64,000 bases of DNA from Jiella flava (GTDB taxonomy: Bacteria; Pseudomonadota; Alphaproteobacteria; Rhizobiales; Rhizobiaceae). Position numbers and translations under genes: made by a program. A model generated the notes under the pieces. That model was given only the letters and a program-made list of their open reading frames with translations, did not search any database and had not been told where the DNA came from. Positions 38,471-48,784 of this stretch are shown one piece after another (position 1 is the stretch's first letter; the number at the start of each line of letters is the position of its first letter). The DNA is taken from the NCBI RefSeq assembly GCF_017349315.1, contig NZ_JAFMPP010000001.1, forward strand, positions 124,001 through 188,000. The letters run 5' to 3'.

Positions 38471-39943
38471 TCAGGCCGCGCCGAGATAGGTCTTCAGCGT
38501 CGCCTCGGTGCCCTTGTCCGCCAGCATCGCCAGCCAGTCGGCGAAGGGCTTGGCAAAGCGCGGCTCATCCTTCAGCGTGCCGTAGACCTCGGTCATCTCC
38601 AGCCAGGCCATCGGATCGCTCTCGGCCGCCTTGGCGCGTTCGACAAGCGCGTCCCAATTCGGATCGTTCGGCGCGATGGTTGCGCCGGATTCCGTCACGC
38701 CGCGGCAGTAACGGCACCACAGCGCGCTTTCCAAGGCGAGCCCGACCGGCTCCTTGCCGGCCTTCAGATTGTCTAGGATCGAGGGCACGATGAACTTCGG
38801 CTGCCGGTTGGAGCCGTCCAAGCAGAGCCGGCGCACCGTGTCGCCGATCTTCGGATTGGCAAAGCGGCGTTTGATCAGGGCGTAATAATCCGCCAGATCG
38901 GTGTTTGGCACCGGCGGCAGGATCGGCAGGATCTCCTCGGTCTCGAGCTTGTCGAGGAATTTTGCAACGAGGTCCGTCTCCATCGCCTCATGCACGAAGT
39001 GCACGTCCATCAGCCCGGCCGGATAGGCGATGATCGCGTGGCCGCCATTGAGGATGCGGATCTTCATGTTCTCGTAAGGGGTGACGTCCGGCACGAATTG
39101 GACGCCGACCTCTTCCAACGCCGGGCGCCCCGCGGGGAAATGATCCTCCAGCACCCATTGCTTGAACTCTTCGCAATAAACCGGCCAAGCGTCATCGATG
39201 CCAAAACTCTCGCGGCAATGGTCGATCTCGCGCGCGCTGGTCGCCGGCGTGATGCGGTCGACCATACCGTTCGGAAAGGCAACACGTCCCGCGATCCAAT
39301 CGGCGAATTCGCCGTCATAGAGCCGCGCGGTACCGACGACGGCGGCCCGGCAGACCTTGCCGTTGTGCGGAATGTTGTCGCAGGACATCACCGTGAAGGG
39401 GGCGATGCCCGCCTCACGCCGTCGCTTCAGGCCGGCGCCGATCAGGCCGAACACGGTCTTCGGCGCGTCGGGGTTCTGGCCGTCGGCGGCGATCGCCGGA
39501 TGGCTCGGATCGAAGACACCGTCGGAATCGATAAAATAGCCGCCCTCGGTCACCGTCAGCGAGACGATCTTGATCGCCGGGTCGGCAAGCTTGGCGATGA
39601 TCGCCGCCGCATCAGCGACGGGCAGAATGTCGACCATCGGCCCGGTGACGCGGGCGCTGGTGCGGGCATTGTCCTGCTCGACGACCGTAGTGAGGAAGTC
39701 CTGGGCCGAGAGCTTGTCGCGCATCGCCTGGTCCGACGGCATCACGCCAGCACCGACGATGGCGAAGTCATGGCCCTTGCCCGTCTCGAATAATGCATCG
39801 AGATAGACCGCCTGATGCGCCCGGTGGAAGTTGCCGACACCGAAATGCAGGATGCCCGCCGACAGCTTCGAGCGATCGTAGGTGGGCACCGCGACCTTAC
39901 CATCGATTTCGGCAAGGGTGGTTTCGGAAAGCCTGATGCTCAT
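38471..39943 (-). CDS. mtlK: Mannitol 2-dehydrogenase family polyol dehydrogenase
   Basis: The 490-aa long-chain, zinc-independent polyol dehydrogenase that oxidises mannitol to fructose (or arabitol to xylulose) with NAD+. Markers: ILHFGVGNFHRAHQAVYLD (nucleotide-binding N-terminus), VTEGGYFIDSDG, MSCDNIPHNG and VVDRITP-like MVDRITPAT, and the catalytic Lys in PYENMKIRILNGGHA. AGGAG precedes the ATG. It ends the polyol operon, 83 bp after the transporter ATPase. Sequence cannot separate mannitol from arabitol or sorbitol as main substrate. Confidence 0.88.
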   Translation of the reverse strand: MSIRLSETTLAEIDGKVAVPTYDRSKLSAGILHFGVGNFHRAHQAVYLDALFETGKGHDFAIVGAGVMPSDQAMRDKLSAQDFLTTVVEQDNARTSARVTGPMVDILPVADAAAIIAKLADPAIKIVSLTVTEGGYFIDSDGVFDPSHPAIAADGQNPDAPKTVFGLIGAGLKRRREAGIAPFTVMSCDNIPHNGKVCRAAVVGTARLYDGEFADWIAGRVAFPNGMVDRITPATSAREIDHCRESFGIDDAWPVYCEEFKQWVLEDHFPAGRPALEEVGVQFVPDVTPYENMKIRILNGGHAIIAYPAGLMDVHFVHEAMETDLVAKFLDKLETEEILPILPPVPNTDLADYYALIKRRFANPKIGDTVRRLCLDGSNRQPKFIVPSILDNLKAGKEPVGLALESALWCRYCRGVTESGATIAPNDPNWDALVERAKAAESDPMAWLEMTEVYGTLKDEPRFAKPFADWLAMLADKGTEATLKTYLGAA

Positions 39944-40026
39944 CGGACGATCTCCTAAATTTTGGGGGTCAAACATGCCGACCGGACAGCGAAGGATCGG
40001 CACGCGACGCGGGTGGGCCGCCGATC

Positions 40027-41031
40027 TCAGCGGATCGACAAGCCTTCCGCGTTGAAGCGATGCAGCTTGTCCTGTTGCGGCGAGAGATAGACCGTGTCGC
40101 CGGCGTGGATGGGGAACTCGCCATCGGCGCGCACGGTGATCGGCTCGTCATGCACCGGCGTCTCGACATGCAGGAAGGTGTCGGAGCCGAGATGCTCGGA
40201 GACCTTCACGGTGCCCGTCCAGTCACCTTCAGTGGTCGACAGTCGCAGATGCTCGGGACGGATGCCGATCGTTGCGGCGCCGTATTTCTCGGCCTCGGCG
40301 CCGCTCAAAAGGTTCATCCGGGGCGAGCCGATGAAACCGGCGACGAAGGTGTTCTGCGGATTGGTATAGAGTTCCAGCGGCGTACCGACCTGCTCGATTT
40401 TGCCGGCCCGAAGGACGACGATCTTGTCGGCCATGGTCATCGCCTCGACCTGGTCGTGGGTGACGTAGATCATCGTCGTCTTCAGCCGCTGATGCAGCTC
40501 GGAAATCTCCAACCGCATGCCGACGCGAAGGGCCGCGTCGAGATTCGACAGCGGCTCGTCAAAGAGGAAGGCCGCCGGCTCGCGCACGATCGCCCGACCG
40601 ATGGCGACGCGCTGACGCTGGCCGCCCGACAGCTGGGCCGGCCGCCGGTCGATATAGGCGTCGAGATTGAGGGTCTTGGCGGCGTAGTCCACCCGCCTGT
40701 CGATTTCGGCCTTGTCCATGCCGGCCATCTTCAGGGGAAAGGCGATGTTCTTGCGCACGCTCATATGCGGATAGAGCGCATAGGACTGGAACACCATGGC
40801 AAGGCCGCGCTTGGCCGGCGGCAGCGCCGTCGCCTGCGCGCCATCGATCATGATCTCACCGCTGGTGACGTCCTCCAGCCCGGCAATCAGCCGCAACAGC
40901 GTAGACTTGCCGCAGCCGGACGGGCCGACGAAGACCACGAATTCGCCGTCCTCGATCTTCAGGTCGAGTTCGGGAATGATGACGACATCACCGAAGGTCT
41001 TGCGCACCTTTTCGAGATGGATCTGTCCCAT
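40027..41031 (-). CDS. smoK: Polyol ABC transporter ATPase (MalK/UgpC family)
   Basis: The 334-aa ATPase with Walker [10 protein letters not shown] (about residues 36-44), Q-loop [14 protein letters not shown], signature [15 protein letters not shown], Walker [12 protein letters not shown] and H-loop [11 protein letters not shown]. The last 100 residues form the TOBE/regulatory domain ([10 protein letters not shown]). Such ATPases often serve several importers, so it may also energise the incomplete importer at 59-62 kb; that is inference. Confidence 0.92.
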   Translation of the reverse strand: MGQIHLEKVRKTFGDVVIIPELDLKIEDGEFVVFVGPSGCGKSTLLRLIAGLEDVTSGEIMIDGAQATALPPAKRGLAMVFQSYALYPHMSVRKNIAFPLKMAGMDKAEIDRRVDYAAKTLNLDAYIDRRPAQLSGGQRQRVAIGRAIVREPAAFLFDEPLSNLDAALRVGMRLEISELHQRLKTTMIYVTHDQVEAMTMADKIVVLRAGKIEQVGTPLELYTNPQNTFVAGFIGSPRMNLLSGAEAEKYGAATIGIRPEHLRLSTTEGDWTGTVKVSEHLGSDTFLHVETPVHDEPITVRADGEFPIHAGDTVYLSPQQDKLHRFNAEGLSIR

Positions 41032-41042
41032 ATCGGAATTCC

Positions 41043-41873
41043 TTACTTGACGGCGCCGAAAGTGAGGCCGCGCACCAGCTGCTTCTGGGAGAACCAGCCG
41101 ACGATCAAAATCGGCGCGATGGCCAGCATCGAAGCGGCCGAAAGCTTCGCATAGAAGTTGCCCTGAGGGCTCGAGAATGAGGCGATGAACTGGGTCAGCG
41201 GCGCCGCGTTGGATGTCGTGAGGTTCAGCGTCCAGAAGGCTTCGTTCCAGGACAGGATGACGTTGAGTAGTATCGTCGAGGCAATCCCCGGCACCGCCAT
41301 CGGCGCGAGCACATGGACGATTTCCTTGGCAAGCCCCGCTCCGTCCATGCGCGCCGCCTCAAGGATCTCACCAGGGATTTCCTTGAAGTAGGTATAGAGC
41401 ATCCAGACGATGATCGGCAGGTTGATCAGGAACAGAACGACGATCAGGCCGAGGCGAGAATCGAGCAGCCCGAATCGGACGAAGAGGAGATAGATCGGGA
41501 TCAGCACGCCGACGGCCGGCAGCATCTTGGTCGACAGCATCCAGAGCAGGATGTCCTTGGTTCGCTCGGTCGGCGAAAACGCCATCGCCCAGGCGGCGGG
41601 AATGGCGAAGATCAGCCCCAGCACGGTCGAGCCGAGCGAGAGGTAGATCGAGTTCATCATGAAATGCAGATAGTTCGACTGGGTCTGGATGGTCCGGTAG
41701 TTCTCCAGCGTCCAGTGAAAGTCGACGAAGACCGGCGGGATCGAGATTGCCTGGAGCTCGCTCTTGAACGAGGTGAGGAAGGTCCAAAGAATCGGGAAGA
41801 AGATCAACAGCCCGACCGACCAGGCGAGGATCGTCATGCCGATCTTGCGTTGTATAGAGACGCTGCGTGCCAT
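41043..41873 (-). CDS. smoG: Polyol ABC transporter permease (SmoG/MtlG type)
   Basis: The 276-aa permease with six membrane segments and the EAA loop [18 protein letters not shown] (about residues 170-187) that docks on the ATPase. [15 protein letters not shown] after the first helix is typical of the MalG-like subunit. Eleven bp upstream of smoK on the same strand. Confidence 0.9.
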   Translation of the reverse strand: MARSVSIQRKIGMTILAWSVGLLIFFPILWTFLTSFKSELQAISIPPVFVDFHWTLENYRTIQTQSNYLHFMMNSIYLSLGSTVLGLIFAIPAAWAMAFSPTERTKDILLWMLSTKMLPAVGVLIPIYLLFVRFGLLDSRLGLIVVLFLINLPIIVWMLYTYFKEIPGEILEAARMDGAGLAKEIVHVLAPMAVPGIASTILLNVILSWNEAFWTLNLTTSNAAPLTQFIASFSSPQGNFYAKLSAASMLAIAPILIVGWFSQKQLVRGLTFGAVK

Positions 41874-41886
41874 TGCTTGCCCTCCC

Positions 41887-42759
41887 TCAGGCGTCGAGGT
41901 TCTTGCCGATCAGGCGGACGAGGAATATCGCGACGATGTTGGCCAGAACGACCGCGACGATGCCGCCGGCCGATGCCGCGCCGATGTCGCCATAGGAGGT
42001 CGCCTGCTGCGCCACGAGATAGGTGATGTTGGTCGACTGCGAGCCCGGCCCGCCCTGGGTCGTCACCAGGATCTCGGCGAAGATCGACAACAGGAAGATC
42101 GTCTGGATCAAGATCACCACGGTGATTGCCCGGCTCATATGCGGCAGGGTGATGTACCAGAAGATCGACAACGCCCCGGCCCCGTCCATCTCGGCCGCTT
42201 CCTTCTGATCGGCCGAGAGCGACTGCAGCGACGTCAGCAGAATGAGGGTGGCGAAGGGCAGCCACTGCCAAGCGACGATGATGATGATCGACAGCAACGG
42301 CACCTCGGTCATCCAGTCGATCGGGGTCAGTCCGATGGCGGTCAGAAACTGACCGATGACCCCGTAGACTGGGTTCATCATCATGTTCTTCCAGACCAGA
42401 GCGGCCACCGTCGGCATGACGAAGAAGGGGGCGATCACCAATAGCCGGACGATGTTGACGCCGTAAAAGTCCTGATCGAGCAGCAGAGCGACCAAAATGC
42501 CGCCGATCACCGTGATGGCGAGCACACCAACAACCAGGACCAGCGTATTGACGAGCGCGGCAAGAAAGGTCGGATCGGCGAGGAAGTAGCTGTAATTGTC
42601 AAAGCCGACGAAGGGCTGCGAGATCGGGTTGTAGAGCGTATAGTTCAGCGTCGAGAAATACAGCGTCATCGCGAGCGGCACCGCCATCCAGATCAGGAGG
42701 ACGATTACCGCCGGTGCCATCATGGCACGCGCCGCAGTCTTGGTATGCAAGGTCGCCAT
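41887..42759 (-). CDS. smoF: Polyol ABC transporter permease (SmoF/MtlF type)
   Basis: The 290-aa MalF-like permease: a cytoplasmic N-terminus, TLYFSTLNYTLYNPISQPFVGFDNY after the first helix (given as span, about residues 32-55), and the EAA loop KEAAEMDGAGALSIFWYITLP. Coupled with smoG 13 bp downstream. It lies 315 bp after the binding-protein gene, a gap that contains a stem-loop. Confidence 0.9.
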   Translation of the reverse strand: MATLHTKTAARAMMAPAVIVLLIWMAVPLAMTLYFSTLNYTLYNPISQPFVGFDNYSYFLADPTFLAALVNTLVLVVGVLAITVIGGILVALLLDQDFYGVNIVRLLVIAPFFVMPTVAALVWKNMMMNPVYGVIGQFLTAIGLTPIDWMTEVPLLSIIIIVAWQWLPFATLILLTSLQSLSADQKEAAEMDGAGALSIFWYITLPHMSRAITVVILIQTIFLLSIFAEILVTTQGGPGSQSTNITYLVAQQATSYGDIGAASAGGIVAVVLANIVAIFLVRLIGKNLDA

Positions 42760-43074
42760 CGCGCTACTCGTTCTGCCGCCCGATCGATATCGGCGGGAAG
42801 TCGCAGAATCAAAGCGGCCTGTGGGCTACGCCCCCGTGCCGCTTTTCTAACAATGCGCCGCAGCGCCGGTTACCAGCCAGAATAGGCCGGCCCGGCGCAA
42901 CGCCGCGGCGTTGGCAGGAAGATAGTGTCCAGACCGAATTCATGAGCTACCGCCACAAGACGGTCGCTTGGAACCCAGCCGTTCTCCCTAGCCGTTGGAC
43001 CGGGCGGCTCTTTAATGGCTGGCCGCCCGTACCCGATATCGACGCGCCTTCGAGAAGACGAGGCGCCTGCAGCG
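42760..43074. other. Intercistronic region between smoE and smoF with stem-loop
   Basis: No gene. A hairpin with an 8-bp outer stem AAAGCGGC/GCCGCTTT (42811-42818 with 42838-42845) sits between the binding-protein gene and the first permease. In the plus direction it ends in TTTTCT; in the operon direction it lacks a T-tract, so it probably stabilises the upstream smoE message or only partly terminates. Confidence 0.55.
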
Positions 43075-44397
43075 TTACCGTTTTAGGTAACCCCCGCGCT
43101 GCATCTCGCGGGTCGCGATCGCTTGGCTCTGCTTCAGCGCCTGATCGACCGTCGAGGAACCCGAGAGCGCCGCCGCCATCTGCTGGCCAACCGCCGTGCC
43201 GATTCCCTGGAATTCCGGGATCGCCGCGAACTCCAAACCATAATAGGGCTTGTCCTTGGTCGGCGACGGATCGGCATGCTGGATGGCGTTCAAGGTCGCC
43301 TCGGCGAACGGCGCGGCCTTGATGTATTCCGGATTCTTGTAGAGCGAGGTGCGAGTGCCCGGAGGCACATTCGCCCAGCCGTCCTGCTTGGCGACGAGAT
43401 CGAGATATTCCTTGGACGTCGCCCAGGCGATGAAGGTCTGCGCCGCTTCTACCTTCTTCGACGAGTTCGGGATCGCCAGGTTCCACGCCCACAGCCAGTT
43501 GAAGCCATCATTCGGGCAGCTGTCGGTGCCGCAGGGCGCCGGCGCGAAGCCGACCTTGTCCGGCACCTGGCTCTGCTTCGGATCGGTGACGAAGGAAGCC
43601 GCCACCGAGGCGTCCATCCACATGCCGCACTTGCCCTGGCCGAACAACTGGAGGTTTTCGTTGAAGCCGTTGGAAGCCGCCCCCGGAGGGCCGTATTTGG
43701 TCATCAGGTCGACATAAAGCGAAACGGCTTTCTTCCAGCCTTCGCTCTCGAACTGCGGCTGCCAATTGGCGTCAAAAAAATTGGCACCGAATTCGCGAGC
43801 CATATTGCCGAGGAAGGCCATGTTTTCGCCCCAGCCCGGCTTGCCGCGCAGGCAGATGCCGTAGACGCCGGCGCTCTTGTCGGTGATCTTCTCGGCAGCT
43901 TCGGCGATGAAGTCCCAAGTCGGCTTCTCGGGCATGGTCAGCCCGGCCTTCTCGAACAGGTCCTTGCGGTAGAGCGTCAGCACGCCCTCAGCATAAAACG
44001 GCGCGGCGTAGAGCTTGCCGTCATTCGACAGCGCGCTGTGGATCGCCGGGATAAGGTCCTTTTCGTCATAGTCGGCGCCGAGCTTGTCAAGCGGCTTCAG
44101 CCAGCCCTGCTTGGCCCAGATCGGCACTTCGTAGGTGCCGATGGTCATGATGTCGAACTGCCCGCCACCGGTCGCGATGTCAGTGGTGACACGCTGGCGC
44201 AGGATGTTCTCTTCCAGCGTCACCCAGTTGATCTTGATATCCGGATGCGCCTTCTCGAACTCCGGCGTCAGCTTCTGCATCCGGATCATGTCGGAGTTGT
44301 TGACGGTGCCGATCGTCAGCGTCGTCTGCGCCGACGCCGGTAACGCGACGCAGGCAATCAGCGACGCCGCAGCCGCCGCCGTTAGGGACAATTTCAT
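43075..44397 (-). CDS. smoE: Periplasmic polyol-binding protein (SmoE/MtlE type)
   Basis: The 440-aa extracellular solute-binding protein, family 1. A signal peptide (MKLSLTAAAAASLIACVALP, cleaved after ASA) is followed by TLTIGTVNNSDMIRMQKLTPEF, FDIMTIGTYEVPIWAKQGWL and the C-terminal EFQGIGTAVGQQM. The closest families are the sorbitol/mannitol-binding proteins of Rhodobacter and rhizobia. GGAGG is 6 nt upstream of the ATG; the frame extends 12 codons further but without support. It follows the SorC regulator and a palindromic operator. Confidence 0.9.
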   Translation of the reverse strand: MKLSLTAAAAASLIACVALPASAQTTLTIGTVNNSDMIRMQKLTPEFEKAHPDIKINWVTLEENILRQRVTTDIATGGGQFDIMTIGTYEVPIWAKQGWLKPLDKLGADYDEKDLIPAIHSALSNDGKLYAAPFYAEGVLTLYRKDLFEKAGLTMPEKPTWDFIAEAAEKITDKSAGVYGICLRGKPGWGENMAFLGNMAREFGANFFDANWQPQFESEGWKKAVSLYVDLMTKYGPPGAASNGFNENLQLFGQGKCGMWMDASVAASFVTDPKQSQVPDKVGFAPAPCGTDSCPNDGFNWLWAWNLAIPNSSKKVEAAQTFIAWATSKEYLDLVAKQDGWANVPPGTRTSLYKNPEYIKAAPFAEATLNAIQHADPSPTKDKPYYGLEFAAIPEFQGIGTAVGQQMAAALSGSSTVDQALKQSQAIATREMQRGGYLKR

Positions 44398-44418
44398 GGG
44401 AGCCTCCCAGCTCGAAGA

Positions 44419-44432
44419 TGAGCAATTACTCA
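44419..44432. promoter_or_regulatory. Palindromic operator before smoE
   Basis: TGAGCAATTACTCA, a 14-bp palindrome with one mismatched pair, lies 22 bp upstream of the smoE ATG. It is a likely binding site for the SorC-type regulator encoded next door. Confidence 0.5.
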
Positions 44433-44837
44433 ATCGCAGGGCAAATATTCACTTGGTGACGATGTCATGTCAACCAAATTTCATGCCGCAATGCAGCACG
44501 AAGCCGTCCGCCCGGATCCGCCATCAAAATCGCGTTGCGCTCGAAGATGGATCAGGGGCGGGCGGCGGCAACCACCGGGAGGCACGAGCCTGCGATTTGA
44601 TGATGAGTCGATAAAGCAGGGCGTTACAGTGCATTGCTTCGGCCGGATGCGGCCATCAGAGGATCGGCGGCGGGCGCATCCTCACGCGCAGAGCGTGTAT
44701 CAAGCCAGTGCCGTCAGCGTGCCCGACCACACCAATTTGTCCCCGATCCGTCCCCTTGGAACGGCAAGCCGAGGTGTCGCCGAAACGCGCTATGCGGTCG
44801 CAGCTTTATTGGTGCTCTCGGCGACTGATTCGGCTTT
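44433..44837. other. Intergenic region between the SorC gene and smoE
   Basis: 405 bp that must hold the operon promoter. Apart from the operator at its edge I see no gene. A plus-strand frame at 44467-44841 has no ribosome-binding site and random composition. Confidence 0.5.
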
Positions 44838-45794
44838 TTAGCAAGTCAGAAGTCGATCGGCCGTCGCTTCGTCGGTGATCAGCCCGCTGATCAGTCCGCC
44901 GGTCGCCACCGCCCGAATCGCCGGCGTCTTGGCCGGCCCCATGGCGACGGCGATCACGTCGCTGCGGCTCGTCGCGGGAATCGACGCGCTGGCGACGCGC
45001 TCGTTGAATGCGCAATCGATCAGCGTGCCCGACGTGTCGAACACCCAGCCGACGATTTCGCCAACAGCGCCGAGCCGCACGAGATCGTCCCGTTCCTCAG
45101 GCGTGATGAAGCCGTCGACGACGAGCGGTGCCTTGGCCGAGATCTCGCCGACGCCGACGAATGTCACCGTTGCTTCGTCCGCCAGCCGCAACGTGCGCAC
45201 CACAACCTTCTGCTGATGCAGGAGCTGGCGCTCCTCGGCGGTCGAGACGACCACCGGCAGCGGCATCGGGTAATGCGGCGCCTTCACCTGATCGGCCATG
45301 GAATAGATCACGTTGTAGACCGACGCGGATCCGTCGGGCGCGATATTACCGGTGAGCGAAACGATCCGGTGCTGCTCGCAGCTCATCGGCGGCAGATGCT
45401 CGACGGCGGCCCGTAAGGTCCGGCCGGTGCCGAGAGCGATGACGATCGGCTCATCGCGCCGCAGATGCCGTTCCATCTCGGCGGCACAGGCTTCGGCGAC
45501 GCCGAGCGTCGTTGATGCCGAGGTCGGATCCGTCGGCACCACCTCGCAATGACGAAGACCGAATCGTTGCTTCAGAAGCTCCGCGCGCTCCAGGCAGGCC
45601 GAGATCGGATGGTCGATCCTGACCCGCACTAGCCCCGCCGAAACGGACAGCGACACCAGCCGCTGGGCCGCTTGGCGGGAAATGCCAAGCTTCGCCGCGA
45701 TCTGGTCCTGGGTGTTGCCGGCGACATAGTAGAGCCACCCGGCCCGGGCCGCCTCGTCCAACCGTGTCGTTTCGTCGTTGCGCGTACTCGCCAT
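44838..45794 (-). CDS. SorC/DeoR-type sugar-binding transcriptional regulator
   Basis: The 318-aa product has an N-terminal helix-turn-helix (AGNTQDQIAAKLGISRQAAQRLVSLSV, span about residues 25-51) and a C-terminal sugar-isomerase-like effector domain (about 60-318) with GTGRTLRAAVEHL, SLTGNIAPDGSAS and FVGVGEISAKAPLV. SorC-family proteins control polyol and sugar phosphate genes and respond to phosphorylated sugars or free polyols. Transcribed in the same direction and upstream of smoE, so it is the likely regulator of the polyol operon. Confidence 0.88.
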   Translation of the reverse strand: MASTRNDETTRLDEAARAGWLYYVAGNTQDQIAAKLGISRQAAQRLVSLSVSAGLVRVRIDHPISACLERAELLKQRFGLRHCEVVPTDPTSASTTLGVAEACAAEMERHLRRDEPIVIALGTGRTLRAAVEHLPPMSCEQHRIVSLTGNIAPDGSASVYNVIYSMADQVKAPHYPMPLPVVVSTAEERQLLHQQKVVVRTLRLADEATVTFVGVGEISAKAPLVVDGFITPEERDDLVRLGAVGEIVGWVFDTSGTLIDCAFNERVASASIPATSRSDVIAVAMGPAKTPAIRAVATGGLISGLITDEATADRLLTC

Positions 45795-46035
45795 TTCCAG
45801 CCGTCCGTCAAAGCCGGAAATGTGTAATGCTCATTGGCGCCGCCTGGCAAACCGTCAGCCGATTTTCATCTCGCATCAAACCAATTACGGCCGCCCTCAA
45901 CCCACCGTCACCCCTTGCGTCAAGCCGGGCAATCTTCTCCGAGCTGCTTCGAAATTCCAGTGATAGACGGTCGAATTCCCTTGATTTTCTCAATTGCGGC
46001 TTTCTCTTTAGCTAGGAGCGAAACGGAGAACGCCA

Positions 46036-47448
46036 GTGAAACCATTCGACGAGATGCTCGTGACGGACGAAGTCGTCCGCGATCCCTATGGCCGCTTTCA
46101 CGAGTGGTATAAGGACCAAGATCCGACCCTCCTCGGCGAAAAGGCGGGCGAGGCCGAAGCCTTTTTCCGGCGCACCGGCATCACTTTCAACGTCTATGGT
46201 CAGCACGAAGCCGCCGAGCGCCTGATCCCCTTCGACCTCGTTCCGCGGATCATGGCGCGCGCCGAGTGGGACAATCTCGCCGAGGGCATCGAGCAACGCG
46301 TCACCGCCCTCAACGCCTTTCTCGACGATCTCTACCATGACCAGGAGATCATCAAGGCCGGCAAGGTGCCCGAGCGCCTGATCGCCGGCAACGAAGCGTT
46401 TCTCGACGTCATGCGCGGCTTTCGCCCGCCCGGCGGCGTCTACACCCACATCATCGGCACCGACATCGTGCGCTGCGGCGAAAACGAGTTCTACGTCCTG
46501 GAAGATAACGCCCGCACCCCGTCGGGCGTCTCCTACATGATCGAAAACCGCGAAACCATGATGCAGATGTTCCCGGAGCTGTTCGCGCAGAACCGGGTGC
46601 GGCCGGTGGAAACCTATCCCCATCATCTGCGCCGTTCGCTCGCCGCCGTCGCGCCGCCGGCCTGCGAGGGAACGCCGACGATCGCCGTTTTGACACCCGG
46701 CATCTACAACTCGGCCTTTTTCGAACACGCCTTCCTTGCCGACCAAATGGGCGTCGAACTTGTCGAAGGCTCCGACGTCGCCGAAATCGACGGCCGCATC
46801 CAGATGCGCACCACCGAAGGCTACAAGCCGATCGATGTGCTCTATCGCCGCGTCGACGACGCCTTTCTCGATCCGAACGTCTTCAATCCCAGCTCGATGC
46901 TCGGCATTCCGGGTATCATGGACGTCTACAAGAACGGCGGCATCACCATCGCCAATGCGCCGGGAACAGGGATCGCCGACGACAAGGCGATCTATTCCTA
47001 TATGCCCGAGATCGTCGAGTTCTATACTGGCAGGCCGGCCAAACTGCAGAACGTGCCGACTTGGCGTTGCGCCGACGACGACAGTTTGAAATACGTTCTC
47101 GACCATCTCGAAGAGCTGGTGGTCAAGGAGGTGCACGGCTCCGGCGGCTACGGCATGCTGGTCGGGCCGACCTCAAGCCGCGACGAGCGGGAGCTCTTTG
47201 CCGAAAAGTTGAAGAAAAAACCGTCCAACTACATCGCCCAGCCGACGCTGGCGCTGTCCACGGTGCCGATCCTCGTCGATGGCGGGCTCGCCCCGCGCCA
47301 CGTCGACCTGCGCCCCTTCGTTCTCGTTTCCGACAAGGTCCGGATCATCCCCGGCGGCCTTACCCGCGTCGCCCTTAAGGAGGGCTCTCTGGTGGTCAAT
47401 TCCAGCCAAGGCGGCGGCACCAAGGACACCTGGGTTTTGAGGGACTGA
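46036..47448 (+). CDS. Circularly permuted ATP-grasp protein of the Anbu cluster
   Basis: The 470-aa member of the circularly permuted type 2 ATP-grasp family (DUF404/407). Features: DEMLVTDEVVRDPYGRFHEWY, GVYTHIIGTDIVR, FYVLEDNARTPSGVSYMIENR (span) and, in the second half, VVKEVHGSGGYGMLVGP as the ATP-grasp core. It probably forms an amide or peptide-like bond with an unknown substrate. GTG start with GGAG seven bases ahead. The neighbouring alpha-E gene begins 3 bp after its stop, as in the conserved ATP-grasp/alpha-E/transglutaminase/Anbu cluster. Confidence 0.88.
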   Translation: MKPFDEMLVTDEVVRDPYGRFHEWYKDQDPTLLGEKAGEAEAFFRRTGITFNVYGQHEAAERLIPFDLVPRIMARAEWDNLAEGIEQRVTALNAFLDDLYHDQEIIKAGKVPERLIAGNEAFLDVMRGFRPPGGVYTHIIGTDIVRCGENEFYVLEDNARTPSGVSYMIENRETMMQMFPELFAQNRVRPVETYPHHLRRSLAAVAPPACEGTPTIAVLTPGIYNSAFFEHAFLADQMGVELVEGSDVAEIDGRIQMRTTEGYKPIDVLYRRVDDAFLDPNVFNPSSMLGIPGIMDVYKNGGITIANAPGTGIADDKAIYSYMPEIVEFYTGRPAKLQNVPTWRCADDDSLKYVLDHLEELVVKEVHGSGGYGMLVGPTSSRDERELFAEKLKKKPSNYIAQPTLALSTVPILVDGGLAPRHVDLRPFVLVSDKVRIIPGGLTRVALKEGSLVVNSSQGGGTKDTWVLRD

Positions 47449-47451
47449 TCG

Positions 47452-48405
47452 ATGGCACTTCTTGGACGCACCGCCAACGGCCTCTTCTGGATGTTCCGCT
47501 ACATCGAGCGGGCCGAAAACACTGCCCGGCTCCTCGACGCCGGCCAACGCATTTCCTTGACCAACCTGTCCTCCGAACCCGACGAATGGCAGCCGGTGCT
47601 GGTCTCAGCCGGGGTCGAGGCGGCCTATAACGCCAAGTACCAAGACTACGATGCGGAAACCGTCATCGACTTCATGCTTTGCGATCGCGACAATCCGTCG
47701 AGCGTTCGCTCCTCGCTGGAGACCGCGCGCACCAACGGACGCATGGTGCGCACCGCGCTGACCCGCGAGCTGTGGGAGGCGGTCAACGAAAGCTGGCTGG
47801 TGATCCAGCGCCGGCTGTCGGCACCGGTCTCGACGCGCGAACTGCCGGCGGTGATCGACCTCGTCAAACGCCAGGGCGCCCTGATCCGCGGGGCCTTCCA
47901 AACGACGATGCTGCGCAACGAGATCTTCGACTTCTGCAATCTCGGTGCCTTCATCGAACGTGCCGACAACACCGCCCGCATCCTCGACGTCAAATATTGG
48001 CTGCTCTTGCCCGAGCACAGCCAGGTCGGCTCGGCACTGGACAATTTCCAATGGCGCTCGATCCTGCGCTCAGTCTCGGCGCACCGGGCTTATGCCTGGG
48101 AGTATGACGGCGAGTATCAGGCGGTGAACATCATCGACTTCTTGATGTTGAACCGGCGCATGCCGCGCTCGCTCGCCCATTGCTACCATCTGATCGCCGA
48201 GAGTCTCGGATATCTCGACCGCAATTACGAGGTTCATCACCCTTGCCACAACACGGCGATGGCGATCCGCGAGCGGCTTGCCGGGGCGAGCGTGCGCCAG
48301 ATCATCGACGGCGGCTTGCACGAATTTTTGGAAGGCTTCATTCGCGACAACAATCGCCTCGCCCAGGAAATTGGCCAAAGCTACCGCTTTTATCCGGGCA
48401 GTTGA
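47452..48405 (+). CDS. Alpha-E domain protein of the Anbu cluster
   Basis: The 317-aa, mostly helical alpha-E domain protein. The family signature is at the start (LLGRTANGLFWMFRYIERAENTARLL, span residues 2-27) with repeats of ExRDEH-like segments later (FIERADNTARILDVKYW). It is nearly always partnered with a circularly permuted ATP-grasp enzyme and is thought to work with it in making a short peptide tag or substrate; the reaction is not established. Three-bp spacing implies translational coupling to the preceding gene. Confidence 0.88.
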   Translation: MALLGRTANGLFWMFRYIERAENTARLLDAGQRISLTNLSSEPDEWQPVLVSAGVEAAYNAKYQDYDAETVIDFMLCDRDNPSSVRSSLETARTNGRMVRTALTRELWEAVNESWLVIQRRLSAPVSTRELPAVIDLVKRQGALIRGAFQTTMLRNEIFDFCNLGAFIERADNTARILDVKYWLLLPEHSQVGSALDNFQWRSILRSVSAHRAYAWEYDGEYQAVNIIDFLMLNRRMPRSLAHCYHLIAESLGYLDRNYEVHHPCHNTAMAIRERLAGASVRQIIDGGLHEFLEGFIRDNNRLAQEIGQSYRFYPGS

Positions 48406-48784
48406 AACCGCAGCGGCAAATCCCGAGCGTCTGAGGCCGCGACCTCCGGGCGCTCGGAGCCTGTAGGTTTTCACGCATAATTCAAGAAACACATTGCAAA
48501 TGCCTCAATTGAGACAGTTACATTACGCTAAAATACTGCGACATTCCGTCGCATTTAACGAATTTCACGAGACTTATTCATCGTCCTTTCGGCCGATTAT
48601 CGTTCGCCTCGCCGGAAAAATCCCTCATTTTAAAGCGTTTCAGAAACCTTTATGTCAGCAATCGCAACGGTTTCGAATACGATAGTTTGAAATACTGACG
48701 TCTATTCACGAAACGTCAACCTTACCGCTCAGGCAGATGTAGAAACCTTTACAACTTTGGATCAGCATCCCGTTCGACGGAATC
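48406..48784. other. Gene-free region with hairpin after the alpha-E gene
   Basis: 379 bp of lower GC than the surroundings. A compound hairpin (48423-48457: outer CCGAGCG/CGCTCGG, inner GAGG/CCTC) starts 18 bp past the alpha-E stop, and TTTT follows about 10 bp later, so it is a plausible terminator. The rest, about 48480-48740, is AT-rich and probably carries the promoter of the TadE-like gene. Confidence 0.5.

Noticed and set aside
44467-44841. 124-codon plus-strand frame between SorC and smoE
   Set aside because: Overlaps the end of the SorC gene, has no ribosome-binding site, and its composition is not protein-like.
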